Below, piece by piece: positions 41,303-51,870 of a stretch of DNA of 64,000 nucleotides (position 1 is its first letter; each line of letters opens with the position of its first letter). The stretch is from Nitrospira sp. (GTDB taxonomy: Bacteria; Nitrospirota; Nitrospiria; Nitrospirales; Nitrospiraceae): assembly GCA_020853775.1 (NCBI GenBank), contig JADYYH010000012.1:1-64000 (forward strand). The letters run 5' to 3'. A program made the translations under genes and the position numbers. Under the pieces are notes generated by a model. That model made no database searches and had not been told where the DNA came from. It worked only from the letters and a program-made list of their open reading frames with translations.

Positions 41303-42916
41303 ATGACTCATGCTTCGCACGACTACGCATCGTCTGCTTCCATTCCCGGACTCGGCGTCATCATCATGGCGGCGGGTCTCGGCAAGCGTATGAAATCGGC
41401 GCTGGCCAAAGTGCTCCATCCGGTGGCCGGGCAACCGATGGTCATGTATGTGCTCGACATCGCCTGCGGCCTGGCAGAGCAGGGTGTGGCGGTGGTGGTC
41501 GGTCATCAGGGCGCCGATGTCCGCAAGGTGGTCGAGGCGGTCGGCGGGCAGGTGGCTGTGGCGGAGCAGACGAAGCAGTTAGGGACAGGCCATGCCGTGC
41601 TGCAAGCGCGGCCGGTATTCGGCGAGGCTACCCATCGCAAACCGACCCGCTATTTGATTTTGAACGGCGACACGCCGTTGTTGACGGAAGCGACGGTGCG
41701 GGAACTGCTCGCGATGCACGATGAGCAAGGCGCCGCCGTGACGCTGTTGACCGCGGTGCTCGACGATGCCTCCGGCTATGGGCGCGTCATTCGCCACCGC
41801 CGTGAAGAATGGCTGCAGGGAGCTGCGGACAACCGGGTGCAGAGCATCGTGGAAGACAAGGATGCCTCTCCCGCCGAGCGCAGCGTGCGCGAGATCAACG
41901 TGGGAACCTATGTCGTCGACGGGGAGTTTCTCTTTCCCGCACTCGATAAGCTCGATCCGCGCAATGCGCAGGGCGAATACTATCTGACCGACATCGTGCA
42001 GATGGCCGTGCAGCAAGGGCGTACCGTCTCGGCGTTACGCCTGCGGGACATCGACGAAGGATTAGGGATCAACAGCCGCGTACAGTTGGCCGAGGCGGAA
42101 CAGGTTATTCGCCGGCGGATCCGGGAGCGTTGGTTGGAGGCCGGCGTGACGATGCGGGAGCCGGCGTCCACGTGGATCGATGCCGAGGTGACGATCGGGC
42201 GCGACACGTTGCTGTACCCGAACGTGTCGCTCGAGGGCCGGACGGTGATCGGCGAGAACACGGTTGTGCACTCGGGCTCGAGAATCACCGATTGTACCAT
42301 TGGCCATCGGGTGGAGATTCTGGACCACTGCATTCTGCGTGAGTCGCAGGTGGAGGACGACTCACACCTCGGACCGTTCGTGCACTTGCGGCCCGGCGTG
42401 ATGGTTCGGCGCAAGGGGAAGGTCGGCAACTTCGTCGAGATGAAAAAAACCGAACTCGGCGAAGGGGCAAAGGCCAACCATCTCAGTTACCTCGGCGACG
42501 CGACGATCGGCAGCGGCGTCAATATCGGCGCCGGAACAATTACCTGCAACTATGACGGATATAAAAAATTTCAGACTGTGATTGGCGACGGGGTGTTCAT
42601 CGGCAGTGATGTGCAACTGGTGGCGCCGGTGACTGTCGGACAGGGCTCCGTGATCGCCGCCGGCGCGACCGTCACGCGGGACGTTCCCGCGGATGCGCTT
42701 GTGATTTCGCGAGTGCCGCAGATCACGCGCGAGGGATGGGCCGCGCGGCGACGCGCCTTGCAGAGCGGGCAGGTGCCGCCTCCTGCACCGAAGCCTGCGC
42801 CCGCGGCGAAGCCTCGCACGAGGACGAAGCCTGTGAAGGGGACATCGAAGCCGAAGGCTCAGACCCGTACCGCCAAGAAGAAGCAACCGGCAGTTCAACG
42901 TTCGAAACGGAGGTAA
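41303..42916 (+). CDS. glmU: Bifunctional GlmU with a basic C-terminal tail
   Basis: This 537-residue enzyme acetylates glucosamine-1-phosphate and couples it to UTP to give UDP-GlcNAc for peptidoglycan and lipopolysaccharide. The N-terminal uridylyltransferase domain has IMAAGLGKRMKSALAKVLHP (about residues 20-39) and LILNGDTPLL; the C-terminal left-handed beta helix starts at about residue 265 and contains LRPGVMVRRKGKVGNFVEMK and NYDGYKKFQT. After residue about 483 there is a Pro/Ala/Lys/Arg-rich extension of about 53 residues absent from typical 455-460-residue GlmU. The ATG at 41303 is used; glmS follows ten bases downstream. Confidence 0.97.
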   Translation: MTHASHDYASSASIPGLGVIIMAAGLGKRMKSALAKVLHPVAGQPMVMYVLDIACGLAEQGVAVVVGHQGADVRKVVEAVGGQVAVAEQTKQLGTGHAVLQARPVFGEATHRKPTRYLILNGDTPLLTEATVRELLAMHDEQGAAVTLLTAVLDDASGYGRVIRHRREEWLQGAADNRVQSIVEDKDASPAERSVREINVGTYVVDGEFLFPALDKLDPRNAQGEYYLTDIVQMAVQQGRTVSALRLRDIDEGLGINSRVQLAEAEQVIRRRIRERWLEAGVTMREPASTWIDAEVTIGRDTLLYPNVSLEGRTVIGENTVVHSGSRITDCTIGHRVEILDHCILRESQVEDDSHLGPFVHLRPGVMVRRKGKVGNFVEMKKTELGEGAKANHLSYLGDATIGSGVNIGAGTITCNYDGYKKFQTVIGDGVFIGSDVQLVAPVTVGQGSVIAAGATVTRDVPADALVISRVPQITREGWAARRRALQSGQVPPPAPKPAPAAKPRTRTKPVKGTSKPKAQTRTAKKKQPAVQRSKRR

Positions 42917-42925
42917 CGACACCCT

Positions 42926-44758
42926 ATGTGTGGCATCGTCGGCTACGTAGGAAATCAGGATGCAGTCCCGATTTTGTTGAACGGGTTGTCGAAGCTGGAG
43001 TATCGCGGGTACGACTCGGCCGGCGTGGCGATCCAGCGCGGGGAAAAGATCGACATTCGGCGCAGCGTTGGAAAGCTGGTCAATCTCCAAAAATCGCTGG
43101 AGCAGAAGGCGATTGCCGGCATGTGCGGTATCGGCCATACACGCTGGGCGACGCACGGAAAGCCCTCCGAGCAGAATGCCCATCCGCATCGTTCCGAGAG
43201 CTGCGTGCTCGTGCACAATGGCATCATCGAGAACTACGTCGAGCTCAAGCAGCGTCTCCTGAAGGACGGGTACAAGTTTCAGTCCGAAACGGACACGGAA
43301 GTCGTCGCGCACTTGATCGATACACACATGAAGAAAGGCAAGCTGCATCTGGCGGACGCGGTCCGTGCGACGGCCAAGGAAATTCGTGGCAGTTATGCCA
43401 TCGCAGTGATTTCGGAGCGCGAGCCCGGTGTGTTGATTGCCGCGCGATCCGGTTGTCCGCTGGTTATCGGTCGTACGGCGGAGGCCTCGTTTGTCGGCTC
43501 GGACGTGATGGCGATGTTGTCCCACACCAGAGATGTGACGTTCTTGGAAGAGGGCGATGTCGTCGAGGTCACGGCGGGCGGTGTTGCCTTTACGGATCTG
43601 GACGGGCGGGCGGTGACCCGCAAGAAAACCAAGGTGACCTGGGATGCGTCTGCGGCCGAAAAAAGCGGCTATCCCCATTTCATGTTGAAGGAAATTCACG
43701 AGCAGCCCCAGACCATTTTGGACACCATCCGGGGCCGTTATTCCTATGAGAGCGGCGAAGCCGACCTGCCGGATATCGGCCTGACGCCGAAGCAATTTGC
43801 CGAGGTGGGGCGCATCTGGATCGTGGCCTGCGGCACGAGCTGGCATGCAGGGCTCGTGGGAAAATATCTGCTGGAAGAAATGGTTCGCACGCCGGTGCAG
43901 GTCGATATCGGCAGTGAGTTCCGGTATCGCGATCCCTTGATTGAAAAGAACGACCTGTTCATCACGATCTCGCAATCGGGGGAAACCGCTGACACCTTGG
44001 CGGCCGCCCGGGAAGCCAAGCAAAAGGGCGCGCGTGTCGTGTCGATCGTCAATGTCGTGGGGAGCACGCTCGCCCGTGAATCGGACGGCGTGTTGTATAC
44101 CCACTGCGGCCCTGAGATTGGCGTCGCCTCGACGAAGGCGTTCACCAGCCAGTTGGCGGCGCTCTACATGCTGGCCTTGCATCTCGGCCGGGTCCGGGGT
44201 GTACTGAATGCAGCGGACGGGAAGGCCTGGCTTGACAGGCTGGTCACGGTGCCGGCGCTGGTGAAGCATGTGCTGGGTCGTGAGGCGGAGATTCTGGCGA
44301 TTGCCAAGCGGTACTATAAGAAACCGGATTTTCTGTACCTGGCGCGCGGCATCAACTTTCCGATCGCGCTTGAGGGGGCACTGAAGCTCAAGGAAATTTC
44401 CTATATCCATGCGGAGGGCTACGCCGCCGGAGAAATGAAGCATGGGCCGATTGCGCTGATCGATAAAGACATGCCGGTGGTGGTATTGGCGCCCCGAGAC
44501 CGGTTATATGAGAAGACGGTCAGCAACCTCATGGAGGTGAAGGCGCGCCGGGCTCCGGTAATTGCCTTTGTGGCGGAAGGCGAACGCGAGTTGGGCAAGA
44601 TCGCCGACGCGGTGTTCACCATTCCTGATGTGCATGCGCTGCTCTCGCCCATACTCTTTACGATTCCGCTGCAGTTGCTGGCCTATCACATTGCGGTGCT
44701 GCGCGGGGAAGATGTGGATCAGCCGCGTAATCTCGCAAAGAGCGTGACGGTCGAATGA
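42926..44758 (+). CDS. glmS: Glutamine-fructose-6-phosphate aminotransferase
   Basis: The 610-residue protein makes glucosamine-6-phosphate, the first step toward UDP-GlcNAc. It starts MCGIVGYVGNQDAVPILLNG, so Cys2 becomes the N-terminal nucleophile of the class II glutamine amidotransferase domain (about residues 2-220). Two SIS domains follow (about 290-420 and 460-595), with SQSGETADTLAAAREAKQKG in the first and ARGINFPIALEGALKLKEIS in the second; it ends LAKSVTVE, typical of GlmS. No glmS ribozyme is expected in front because the upstream gap is only ten bases. It forms one unit with glmU. Confidence 0.98.
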   Translation: MCGIVGYVGNQDAVPILLNGLSKLEYRGYDSAGVAIQRGEKIDIRRSVGKLVNLQKSLEQKAIAGMCGIGHTRWATHGKPSEQNAHPHRSESCVLVHNGIIENYVELKQRLLKDGYKFQSETDTEVVAHLIDTHMKKGKLHLADAVRATAKEIRGSYAIAVISEREPGVLIAARSGCPLVIGRTAEASFVGSDVMAMLSHTRDVTFLEEGDVVEVTAGGVAFTDLDGRAVTRKKTKVTWDASAAEKSGYPHFMLKEIHEQPQTILDTIRGRYSYESGEADLPDIGLTPKQFAEVGRIWIVACGTSWHAGLVGKYLLEEMVRTPVQVDIGSEFRYRDPLIEKNDLFITISQSGETADTLAAAREAKQKGARVVSIVNVVGSTLARESDGVLYTHCGPEIGVASTKAFTSQLAALYMLALHLGRVRGVLNAADGKAWLDRLVTVPALVKHVLGREAEILAIAKRYYKKPDFLYLARGINFPIALEGALKLKEISYIHAEGYAAGEMKHGPIALIDKDMPVVVLAPRDRLYEKTVSNLMEVKARRAPVIAFVAEGERELGKIADAVFTIPDVHALLSPILFTIPLQLLAYHIAVLRGEDVDQPRNLAKSVTVE

Positions 44759-44768
44759 GGTGCAAAGG

Positions 44769-44838
44769 AGGGGCTCCCGTGCTCGCGCAACGCGCGGCCT
44801 CGGAAGGCCCTCGTTGGACGCGCGCAGTAGGAGCCCCT
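44769..44838. repeat. 70-bp imperfect palindrome (possible REP-like or RNA hairpin element)
   Basis: Outer arms AGGGGCTCC (44769-44777) and GGAGCCCCT (44830-44838) are perfectly complementary. An inner stem pairs GCGCAACG with CGTTGGACGC-type sequence and GGCC with GGCC around the loop TCGGAA (about 44800-44805). The element lies in the 117-bp gap between glmS and gatC. It lacks a T-run, so a simple terminator is less likely than a REP/BIME-like or RNA-processing element. Confidence 0.7.
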
Positions 44839-44875
44839 GCCTTCGCACCATCTCGGTAAGAATAAGGAGTGTAGA

Positions 44876-45169
44876 GTGGAGATCACGAAGCAGGAAGTCG
44901 AAAAGGTGGCCAAGCTGGCGCGGTTGGCGTTGAGCGAGGCGGAGACGACGGCGTTTTCACAGCAGTTGAATCAGATCGTGACCTATGTTCAGAAGCTCAA
45001 GACCTTCTCGACAGAAGAGGTGGCGCCCACCTCGACCGTGTTGGGACAGACCAATGTTTTTCGTCCGGACGAGGTGCAGGCATCTTTGTCGCCGGAGCAG
45101 GCGTTAGGGAATGCTCCTGATGCGGAGGCGAACTGTTTCCGGGTGCCAAAAATCATTCAAGAATCCTAA
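44876..45169 (+). CDS. gatC: GatC subunit of Glu/Asp-tRNA amidotransferase
   Basis: The 97-residue protein begins MEITKQEVEKVAKLARLALS, the hallmark start of GatC, and carries the mid-part VTYVQKLKTFSTEEVAPTST. GatC holds GatA and GatB together in the enzyme that converts Glu-tRNA(Gln) or Asp-tRNA(Asn) to the amidated form. The start is a GTG at 44876 with AAGGAG about eight bases upstream. It is separated from gatA by panD and from gatB by further genes, unlike the usual gatCAB order. Confidence 0.95.
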   Translation: MEITKQEVEKVAKLARLALSEAETTAFSQQLNQIVTYVQKLKTFSTEEVAPTSTVLGQTNVFRPDEVQASLSPEQALGNAPDAEANCFRVPKIIQES

Positions 45170-45194
45170 GCGACGTAAGGAGTACGAGCCGACT

Positions 45195-45560
45195 ATGTTT
45201 CGACAAATGTTGCGGGCGAAGATACATCGAGCGACGGTGACCGAGGCGTGCCTGGAATATGAAGGCAGTCTCACGGTGGATGAGGATCTGTTGGATGCGG
45301 CGGGCATTCTTCCGTACGAAGCGATCGTCTGTTCCAATCTCAACAATGGCGAGCGGTTTATGACCTACGCCATGAAGGGCAAGCGGGGGAAGGGCGAGAT
45401 CGTATTGAACGGCCCGACTGCCCGCAAGGCTGCGGTGGGTGATCAGATCATTATTTTCTGTTACGAGTATTACAGCGACGAAGAGATCAAGCGGCATAAG
45501 CCGAAGATCATCCTGGTTGACGGAAAAAACCGGATTGCCCGCAAGGTTGCGAAGCGCTGA
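45195..45560 (+). CDS. panD: Aspartate 1-decarboxylase proenzyme
   Basis: This 121-residue protein makes beta-alanine for pantothenate. It is a pyruvoyl enzyme that cleaves itself at Gly-Ser; here [11 protein letters not shown] contains the G24-S25 site. Other family features are [20 protein letters not shown] at the start and [20 protein letters not shown], with Tyr-58-type residue in this block. The ATG at 45195 is preceded by AAGGAG; the longer frame upstream is in gatC. Its stop overlaps the gatA start (TGATG), showing coupling. Confidence 0.97.
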   Translation: MFRQMLRAKIHRATVTEACLEYEGSLTVDEDLLDAAGILPYEAIVCSNLNNGERFMTYAMKGKRGKGEIVLNGPTARKAAVGDQIIIFCYEYYSDEEIKRHKPKIILVDGKNRIARKVAKR

Positions 45561-47035
45561 TGGCATTAACGGCCATACATAAAATGACGCTGGCTGAGCT
45601 GCAGCGGAAATTTACCGCCGGCGATGTGTCGGCCACGGAAATTGTGCGCGCGTATTTTTTGCGCGTGGCGCATGTTGAACCCAAGGTCAATGCGTACCTG
45701 ACGCAGTGTAAGGATGCGGCTGTGGCGCAGGCGGAGCGGCTCGATCAGTCCTTGAAAGGCTGGCGTAAAACGACCCCGCTGATGGCTATGCCTCTGGCGG
45801 TGAAGGATAATATCTGCACGGAAGGTGTGCGTACGACCTGTGCCTCCCGGATGCTGGAGACGTTTGTGCCGCCCTATGATGCGACCGTGGTCGCCAAGTT
45901 GCGCGCGCAGAACTATCTGCTGGTGGGCAAGACGAACCTGGATGAATTTGCGATGGGCTCATCCACCGAAAATTCGGCCTACGGGGCCAGCCGTAATCCC
46001 TGGAACATCCAGACCGTTCCCGGTGGGTCCAGCGGCGGGTCTGCGGCCGCTGTCGCGGCGGATGAATGTGTGGCGGCGTTGGGCTCCGATACCGGTGGAT
46101 CCATCCGACAGCCGGCGGCCTTTTGCGGCGTCGTCGGCCTGAAGCCGACCTATGGTCGCGTCTCCCGCTATGGATTGGTGGCCTTCGCTTCCTCTCTAGA
46201 CCAGATCGGTCCCATCACGAAGGATGTCACGGATGCGGCCATCCTCTTGGGCGCCATCGCAGGCCATGATCCTCGTGATTCGACGTCGGCGAACGTGCCG
46301 GTTCCCGATTATCTCAAGGCGCTCAAGCGGAAGGATTTGAAGCGTCTGAAGGTCGGCGTGCCTGCCGAATACTTCGCCGACGGTCTCGATCCTGAAGTGG
46401 AGCAAGCCGTTCGCACCGCTATTGAGGGGTTACGGGAATTGGGTGCCGACATTCGCGAAATCAAGCTGCCGACGACGGATGCCGCAGTGGCGACCTACTA
46501 CGTCATCGCGACCGCAGAGGCCAGCTCGAACCTGGCCCGTTACGACGGGGTCAAGTTCGGCCTCCGCGCAAGCGACAGCAAAGATCTGCTGGAGATGTAC
46601 CTGAGGACCAGGGCGGAGGGGTTCGGCCCGGAAGTCAAACGCCGGATCATGCTGGGCACCTATGTGTTGAGCGCCGGGTACTACGACGCCTACTACGGCA
46701 AAGCGCAGGCGGTGCGGACCTTGATCCGCCGGGAATTTGAAGCGGCCTTCGAGACGGTCGATCTGATCGTGACGCCGGTCACGCCGACCACGGCCTTCAA
46801 GTTCGGGGAAAAGTCGCAGGACCCATTACAGATGTATTTGTCCGACATCTACACGATCTCGGCAAATCTGGCCGGTCTTCCCGCCATCTCGCTGCCCTGT
46901 GGATTCGGTAAAGCAGGGATGCCGATCGGACTCCAGTTGATCGGTCGGCCGTTTGAAGAGGACACCCTGTTGCGGGGGGCCCATGCCTACGAGCAGGCGA
47001 CAAACTGGCGGTCCAAGAAGCCGCAGGTGCGGTAA
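45560..47035 (+). CDS. gatA: GatA subunit (amidase) of Glu/Asp-tRNA amidotransferase
   Basis: The 491-residue amidase has the Ser-cisSer-Lys triad: Lys in [13 protein letters not shown] (about residue 79), cis-Ser in [20 protein letters not shown] and the nucleophile Ser in [16 protein letters not shown] (about residues 175-190). It generates ammonia from glutamine for transamidation of misacylated tRNA. The C-terminal part with [20 protein letters not shown] fits the amidase family. The ATG at 45560 overlaps the panD stop codon. The usual partner gatB comes only after two membrane-associated genes. Confidence 0.97.
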   Translation: MALTAIHKMTLAELQRKFTAGDVSATEIVRAYFLRVAHVEPKVNAYLTQCKDAAVAQAERLDQSLKGWRKTTPLMAMPLAVKDNICTEGVRTTCASRMLETFVPPYDATVVAKLRAQNYLLVGKTNLDEFAMGSSTENSAYGASRNPWNIQTVPGGSSGGSAAAVAADECVAALGSDTGGSIRQPAAFCGVVGLKPTYGRVSRYGLVAFASSLDQIGPITKDVTDAAILLGAIAGHDPRDSTSANVPVPDYLKALKRKDLKRLKVGVPAEYFADGLDPEVEQAVRTAIEGLRELGADIREIKLPTTDAAVATYYVIATAEASSNLARYDGVKFGLRASDSKDLLEMYLRTRAEGFGPEVKRRIMLGTYVLSAGYYDAYYGKAQAVRTLIRREFEAAFETVDLIVTPVTPTTAFKFGEKSQDPLQMYLSDIYTISANLAGLPAISLPCGFGKAGMPIGLQLIGRPFEEDTLLRGAHAYEQATNWRSKKPQVR

Positions 47036-47053
47036 GCCGGAAAGGGAGTGCCC

Positions 47054-47455
47054 ATGATTGTCGAAGTCGCCGCCATTCTCGTCGCGATCGCGTTTGCGGT
47101 GCTGGTGGGATACCTCGTTCCGCTGTTGATTCAGGTACGCAAAACCGCTGCTGAGGCGGAGCAGCTCGTGACGAAGATGAATACCGACCTGCCGATCCTG
47201 GTCACGGAATTGCGGGCGATGAGTCAAAACCTGAACGATCTGACCGAACAGGCGCGCGGCGGGGTGGAGCATGCGGCTGTGTTACTGCACGCCGTGGGGG
47301 AGGTCGGCGAATCGGTCAATCAAGTGCATAGTCTGGTGCGAGGTTCCGGAGGAAACTTGCTGGCCAATGTGGCGAGCGTGGTGGCGGGGCTTCGTGCAGC
47401 AAAGCAAGTGGTCACGGAACGCTTGAAAGAGGGAGGACATCACAATGGCGGATAA
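47054..47455 (+). CDS. DUF948-family membrane-anchored protein
   Basis: This 133-residue protein has one N-terminal membrane helix (ILVAIAFAVLVGYLVPLLIQ, about residues 8-27) followed by an amphipathic coiled-coil-like region typical of DUF948 proteins, with repeated LxxLxxx patterns (DLPILVTELRAMSQNLNDLT). Family members are small envelope-stress-related proteins of unknown role and commonly precede YtxH genes. The ATG at 47054 has a purine-rich AAAGGGA upstream; a GTG at 47048 would add two residues. Its end overlaps the YtxH gene by 11 bases. Confidence 0.85.
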   Translation: MIVEVAAILVAIAFAVLVGYLVPLLIQVRKTAAEAEQLVTKMNTDLPILVTELRAMSQNLNDLTEQARGGVEHAAVLLHAVGEVGESVNQVHSLVRGSGGNLLANVASVVAGLRAAKQVVTERLKEGGHHNGG

Positions 47456-47765
47456 TCACGGTCCATCGTCGGCGGCAGTGCTGTTGGGGTTTTTGAGCGG
47501 CGCGGCATTAGGCGCGGTGGCGGCGATCTTGCTGACGCCACGAACCGGTCAGGAATCGCGTGACATGTTGCGGGGGTATGCGCGGCGGGCGGAAGACGGG
47601 TTGCGGGATCTGGTCGGGGAAGCGGGCGAACGGTTCGAGGGCGCGGTCGAAGAGGGACGCGACTTTATCGAATCGAAGAAATCGGTCCTGCGTGAGGCCT
47701 TCGATGCAGGGCGGGAAGCCATGCGGCGGGAGCGTGAGCAGTTCACCAAGGGAGAGCAGAGTTGA
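47445..47765 (+). CDS. YtxH-domain protein
   Basis: The 106-residue product begins with a glycine/alanine-rich membrane helix ([20 protein letters not shown], about residues 12-31), followed by [11 protein letters not shown], the conserved join of YtxH proteins, and a long charged helix rich in Glu and Arg. YtxH proteins are general-stress envelope proteins of unknown biochemistry. It is coupled to the DUF948 gene upstream (11-base overlap) and to gatB downstream (TTGA overlap). No catalytic residue is visible. Confidence 0.88.
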   Translation: MADNHGPSSAAVLLGFLSGAALGAVAAILLTPRTGQESRDMLRGYARRAEDGLRDLVGEAGERFEGAVEEGRDFIESKKSVLREAFDAGREAMRREREQFTKGEQS

Positions 47766-49195
47766 GCGTGACGTACGAAGTCGTCATCGGGGTGGAAGTG
47801 CATGCGCAGTTGCGCACGCAGTCCAAGTTGTTCTGCCCGTGCGGGACCACGTTTGGTCGAACCGCCAATTCGCAGACCTGCCCGGTTTGCCTGGGGTTGC
47901 CGGGAAGCCTGCCGGTCATCAACGAGAAAGCCGTGGAGATGGCGGTGCGCGCCGGACTGGCGATGAACGGGACGATCGGGGTGCGTAATCGGTTCGCCCG
48001 TAAAAACTACTTCTATCCCGACTTGCCCAAGGGCTATCAGATTTCCCAGTATGAAGCGCCGATTTGTGAGCATGGATGGATCGAAATCGCCCCCGGCGGG
48101 ACCCGGAAACGCGTGCGTATCAGGCGCGCCCATTTGGAAGAGGATGCCGGAAAGAATCTGCATGAAGCCGGCAGTGGCATGAGTCTCGTGGATTTAAATC
48201 GCGCCGGGACCCCGCTGCTCGAGATCGTGACCGAACCGGATCTGAGTTCCTCCGAAGAGGTGGTGGCGTACTTGAAGGCCTTGCGCGAGCTTCTGATGTA
48301 CCTCGATGTGTGCGATGGGAACATGGAGGAAGGCAGCTTTCGCTGCGAACCGAATCTCTCCTTGCGCCCCGTCGGCCAGCAGGCGTTCGGTACGAAGGTG
48401 GAGTTGAAGAACATCAATTCCTTCAAGTTCGTGAAAGACGCGGTGGATTACGAAATCAAACGGCAGACCAAGGTGCTGAACGAGGGCGGCAAGATCTATC
48501 AGGAAACCCGGCTCTGGAATCACGAGCGCGGTGAAACGGCGGTGATGCGCAGCAAGGAAGAGGCGCACGACTACCGGTATTTTCCCGACCCGGATCTGGT
48601 TCCCCTGGAAATTTCGGCTGATTGGATCGAGCAACTGCGTGAGGGATTGCCGGAGTTGGCCGCCACGAAGCAACAACGGTTTGTCGCGGAGTATGGCATC
48701 CCTGAATATGACGCCGGCATTCTGACCTCCAGCAAAGCCCTCTCGGTGTATTTTGATGCCTGCGTCAAACTGTATCCCCATCCAAAGACCGTCAGCAATT
48801 GGGTGATGGGCGAGCTGTTGCGTGAATTGAATCAGGCCGGCATTCAGGCGGACACTTCACCCGTGACGCCGGACCGGTTGGTCGAATTGCTGACTCTGGT
48901 CGATCAAGGCGCGGTGAGTTTGAAGGTGGCCCGGGATATATTTCCCGAGATGTATGCCTCCGGAAAATCGCCGGCGCAGATCGTCAAGGACAAGGGGCTG
49001 ACGCAGGTATCGGATGAAGGTGCATTGGTGTCAATAATTGATGAAGTCTTGAAGAAAAACCCCGCACAGGTCGCGCAATTTAAGGAAGGCAAGCAGCAGG
49101 TGCTGGGCTTCCTCGTGGGACAGGTGATGAAGGCATCCGGCGGGAAGGCCAATCCCGGCAAGGTGAATGAGTTACTGAAAAAAACCTTGGGCTGA
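47762..49195 (+). CDS. gatB: GatB subunit of Glu/Asp-tRNA amidotransferase
   Basis: The 477-residue kinase-like subunit phosphorylates the tRNA-bound Glu or Asp and passes it ammonia from GatA. Landmarks are [20 protein letters not shown] near residues 7-26, the zinc cysteines [19 protein letters not shown], the tRNA/ATP region [12 protein letters not shown] and [18 protein letters not shown], and a C-terminal YqeY-like helical domain. A TTG start at 47762 lies six to seven bases after an AGGGAGA ribosome-binding site and overlaps the YtxH stop codon; a GTG at 47768 is a possible alternative. Confidence 0.97.
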   Translation: MSVTYEVVIGVEVHAQLRTQSKLFCPCGTTFGRTANSQTCPVCLGLPGSLPVINEKAVEMAVRAGLAMNGTIGVRNRFARKNYFYPDLPKGYQISQYEAPICEHGWIEIAPGGTRKRVRIRRAHLEEDAGKNLHEAGSGMSLVDLNRAGTPLLEIVTEPDLSSSEEVVAYLKALRELLMYLDVCDGNMEEGSFRCEPNLSLRPVGQQAFGTKVELKNINSFKFVKDAVDYEIKRQTKVLNEGGKIYQETRLWNHERGETAVMRSKEEAHDYRYFPDPDLVPLEISADWIEQLREGLPELAATKQQRFVAEYGIPEYDAGILTSSKALSVYFDACVKLYPHPKTVSNWVMGELLRELNQAGIQADTSPVTPDRLVELLTLVDQGAVSLKVARDIFPEMYASGKSPAQIVKDKGLTQVSDEGALVSIIDEVLKKNPAQVAQFKEGKQQVLGFLVGQVMKASGGKANPGKVNELLKKTLG

Positions 49196-50557
<1,362 letters not shown>

Positions 50558-50562
50558 CGACT

Positions 50563-50925
50563 GTGATCATTAAGCCGAACCGTGGTCGCGACTGGTTGGA
50601 TTGGCAGCGGAAGCTGTGTTCTGCCGGAAAGTGGGTGGGGCTCGGGGCGCTGTTCCTCATGATGGGCGCATTGCTGTTCGGGGAGATGGGCATCTCCCGG
50701 TATCTGCATCTGCGCGAGCATGCCGAACAGTTGGATCACGAGCTTGCCGATTTGCAGCGGTTGAATGGCGAACTGCGGGCGGACCTGGACCGCGTCCAGT
50801 ATGACTCGACCCGCATCGAGGAGCTGGCTCGCGAGCGGTTGGGCTATGTGCGAAAAGGGGAAACTGTGTATCAACTCGCCCCGCTTGGAGAAAAGGAACG
50901 GTTCCCGACCGTGAAAACACCATGA
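50563..50925 (+). CDS. ftsB: FtsB/DivIC-family septum formation protein
   Basis: This 120-residue protein has a short cytoplasmic N-terminus, one membrane helix (WVGLGALFLMMGALLFGEMG, about residues 24-43) and a periplasmic coiled coil (LREHAEQLDHELADLQRLNG, about 49-68), ending with LARERLGYVRKGETVY, the FtsB/DivIC C-terminal signature. It stabilises the FtsQLB divisome complex. The GTG start at 50563 has no strong ribosome-binding site but follows eno by five bases. Its end overlaps the era start. Position after enolase supports the family. Confidence 0.9.
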   Translation: MIIKPNRGRDWLDWQRKLCSAGKWVGLGALFLMMGALLFGEMGISRYLHLREHAEQLDHELADLQRLNGELRADLDRVQYDSTRIEELARERLGYVRKGETVYQLAPLGEKERFPTVKTP

Positions 50926-51806
50926 AATTCGGCAGTGTGGCCATTATCGGACGTTCGAATGTCGGGAAATCCACTCTCCTGAATCGTCTGCTGAAGGAGA
51001 AAATCGCCATCGTCTCTGACAAGCCGCAAACCACCAGGACGCGGATCCTGGGGGTGGCGCATGTGGAAGGGGCCCAGATCGTGTTTCTCGACACGCCGGG
51101 ATTCCACGAGCCGCGCCATTTGCTGAATCGTCGTATGGTGCGGACGACGTTGGATACCTTCGACGATGCCGATGTGCTGTACGTGGTCGTCGAGGCGACA
51201 TCTCAGCCAGGTCCCGGCGATCTGGCTGTGATCGAACATGTGAAGCAGGCGGTCGCCAAGCAGGCGCGGCCGGTGGTGCTCGTGATCAATAAAGTCGATC
51301 TGGTGAATAAGTCGCGGCTGCTGCCTCTCATGGAACAGTATCTGCGCCTTTTCCCCTGGACCGAACTGGTCCCGGTCTCGGCGCAAACGGCCGACAATAC
51401 CGATCGGCTATTGAGCGTCACGGTGTCGTTGCTGGCCGAAGGGGAAGCCACCTATAGTGAGGATATGATCACGGATCAGTCCATGCGGACCCTCGCGGCC
51501 GAGCTGATCCGTGAAAAGATTCTGCAGCAGACCTACGAAGAGATTCCCCACTCGGTGGCCGTCGAGATCGAAGAGTTTGTGGAAACGAAAAAGTTGATCA
51601 AGATCGGGGCCGTGGTGATTGTCGAAAAAGAATCGCAGAAAGGTATCCTGATCGGGAAGCAGGGCGAGCGGCTCAAGTCGGTGGGAACCGCCGCCCGGGA
51701 AGATATGGAACGGTTGTTCGGGACGAAAGTGTTTGTGAAGTTGTGGGTGAAGGTGCGCGAATCGTGGCGAGAGGACGAACAAACCCTCGCGGAGTTGGGT
51801 TATTAA
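50922..51806 (+). CDS. era: GTPase Era
   Basis: The 294-residue GTPase assists 16S rRNA maturation and 30S assembly. G1 is IIGRSNVGKSTLLN (about residues 8-21), G3 is DTPGFHEP, G4 is INKVDLVN, and the C-terminal KH domain includes VVIVEKESQKGILIGKQGER. It overlaps the ftsB stop by four bases. The DTPGF motif and the ERLKSVGTAAREDMERLFGT segment are diagnostic of Era. The putative mgtE start follows after about 65 bases on the same strand. Confidence 0.97.
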   Translation: MKFGSVAIIGRSNVGKSTLLNRLLKEKIAIVSDKPQTTRTRILGVAHVEGAQIVFLDTPGFHEPRHLLNRRMVRTTLDTFDDADVLYVVVEATSQPGPGDLAVIEHVKQAVAKQARPVVLVINKVDLVNKSRLLPLMEQYLRLFPWTELVPVSAQTADNTDRLLSVTVSLLAEGEATYSEDMITDQSMRTLAAELIREKILQQTYEEIPHSVAVEIEEFVETKKLIKIGAVVIVEKESQKGILIGKQGERLKSVGTAAREDMERLFGTKVFVKLWVKVRESWREDEQTLAELGY

Positions 51807-51870
51807 CGATCTCACTATCCAACCGTCCGAACCGGCGCGACTCCCAGAAAAGGAGCCGCTCGGGAAAGAT

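Noticed and set aside
42362-44443. 693-aa open frame on the minus strand opposite glmU and glmS
   Set aside because: It is antisense to two well-supported genes, has no ribosome-binding site or recognisable product, and its length follows from the high-GC coding strand opposite.
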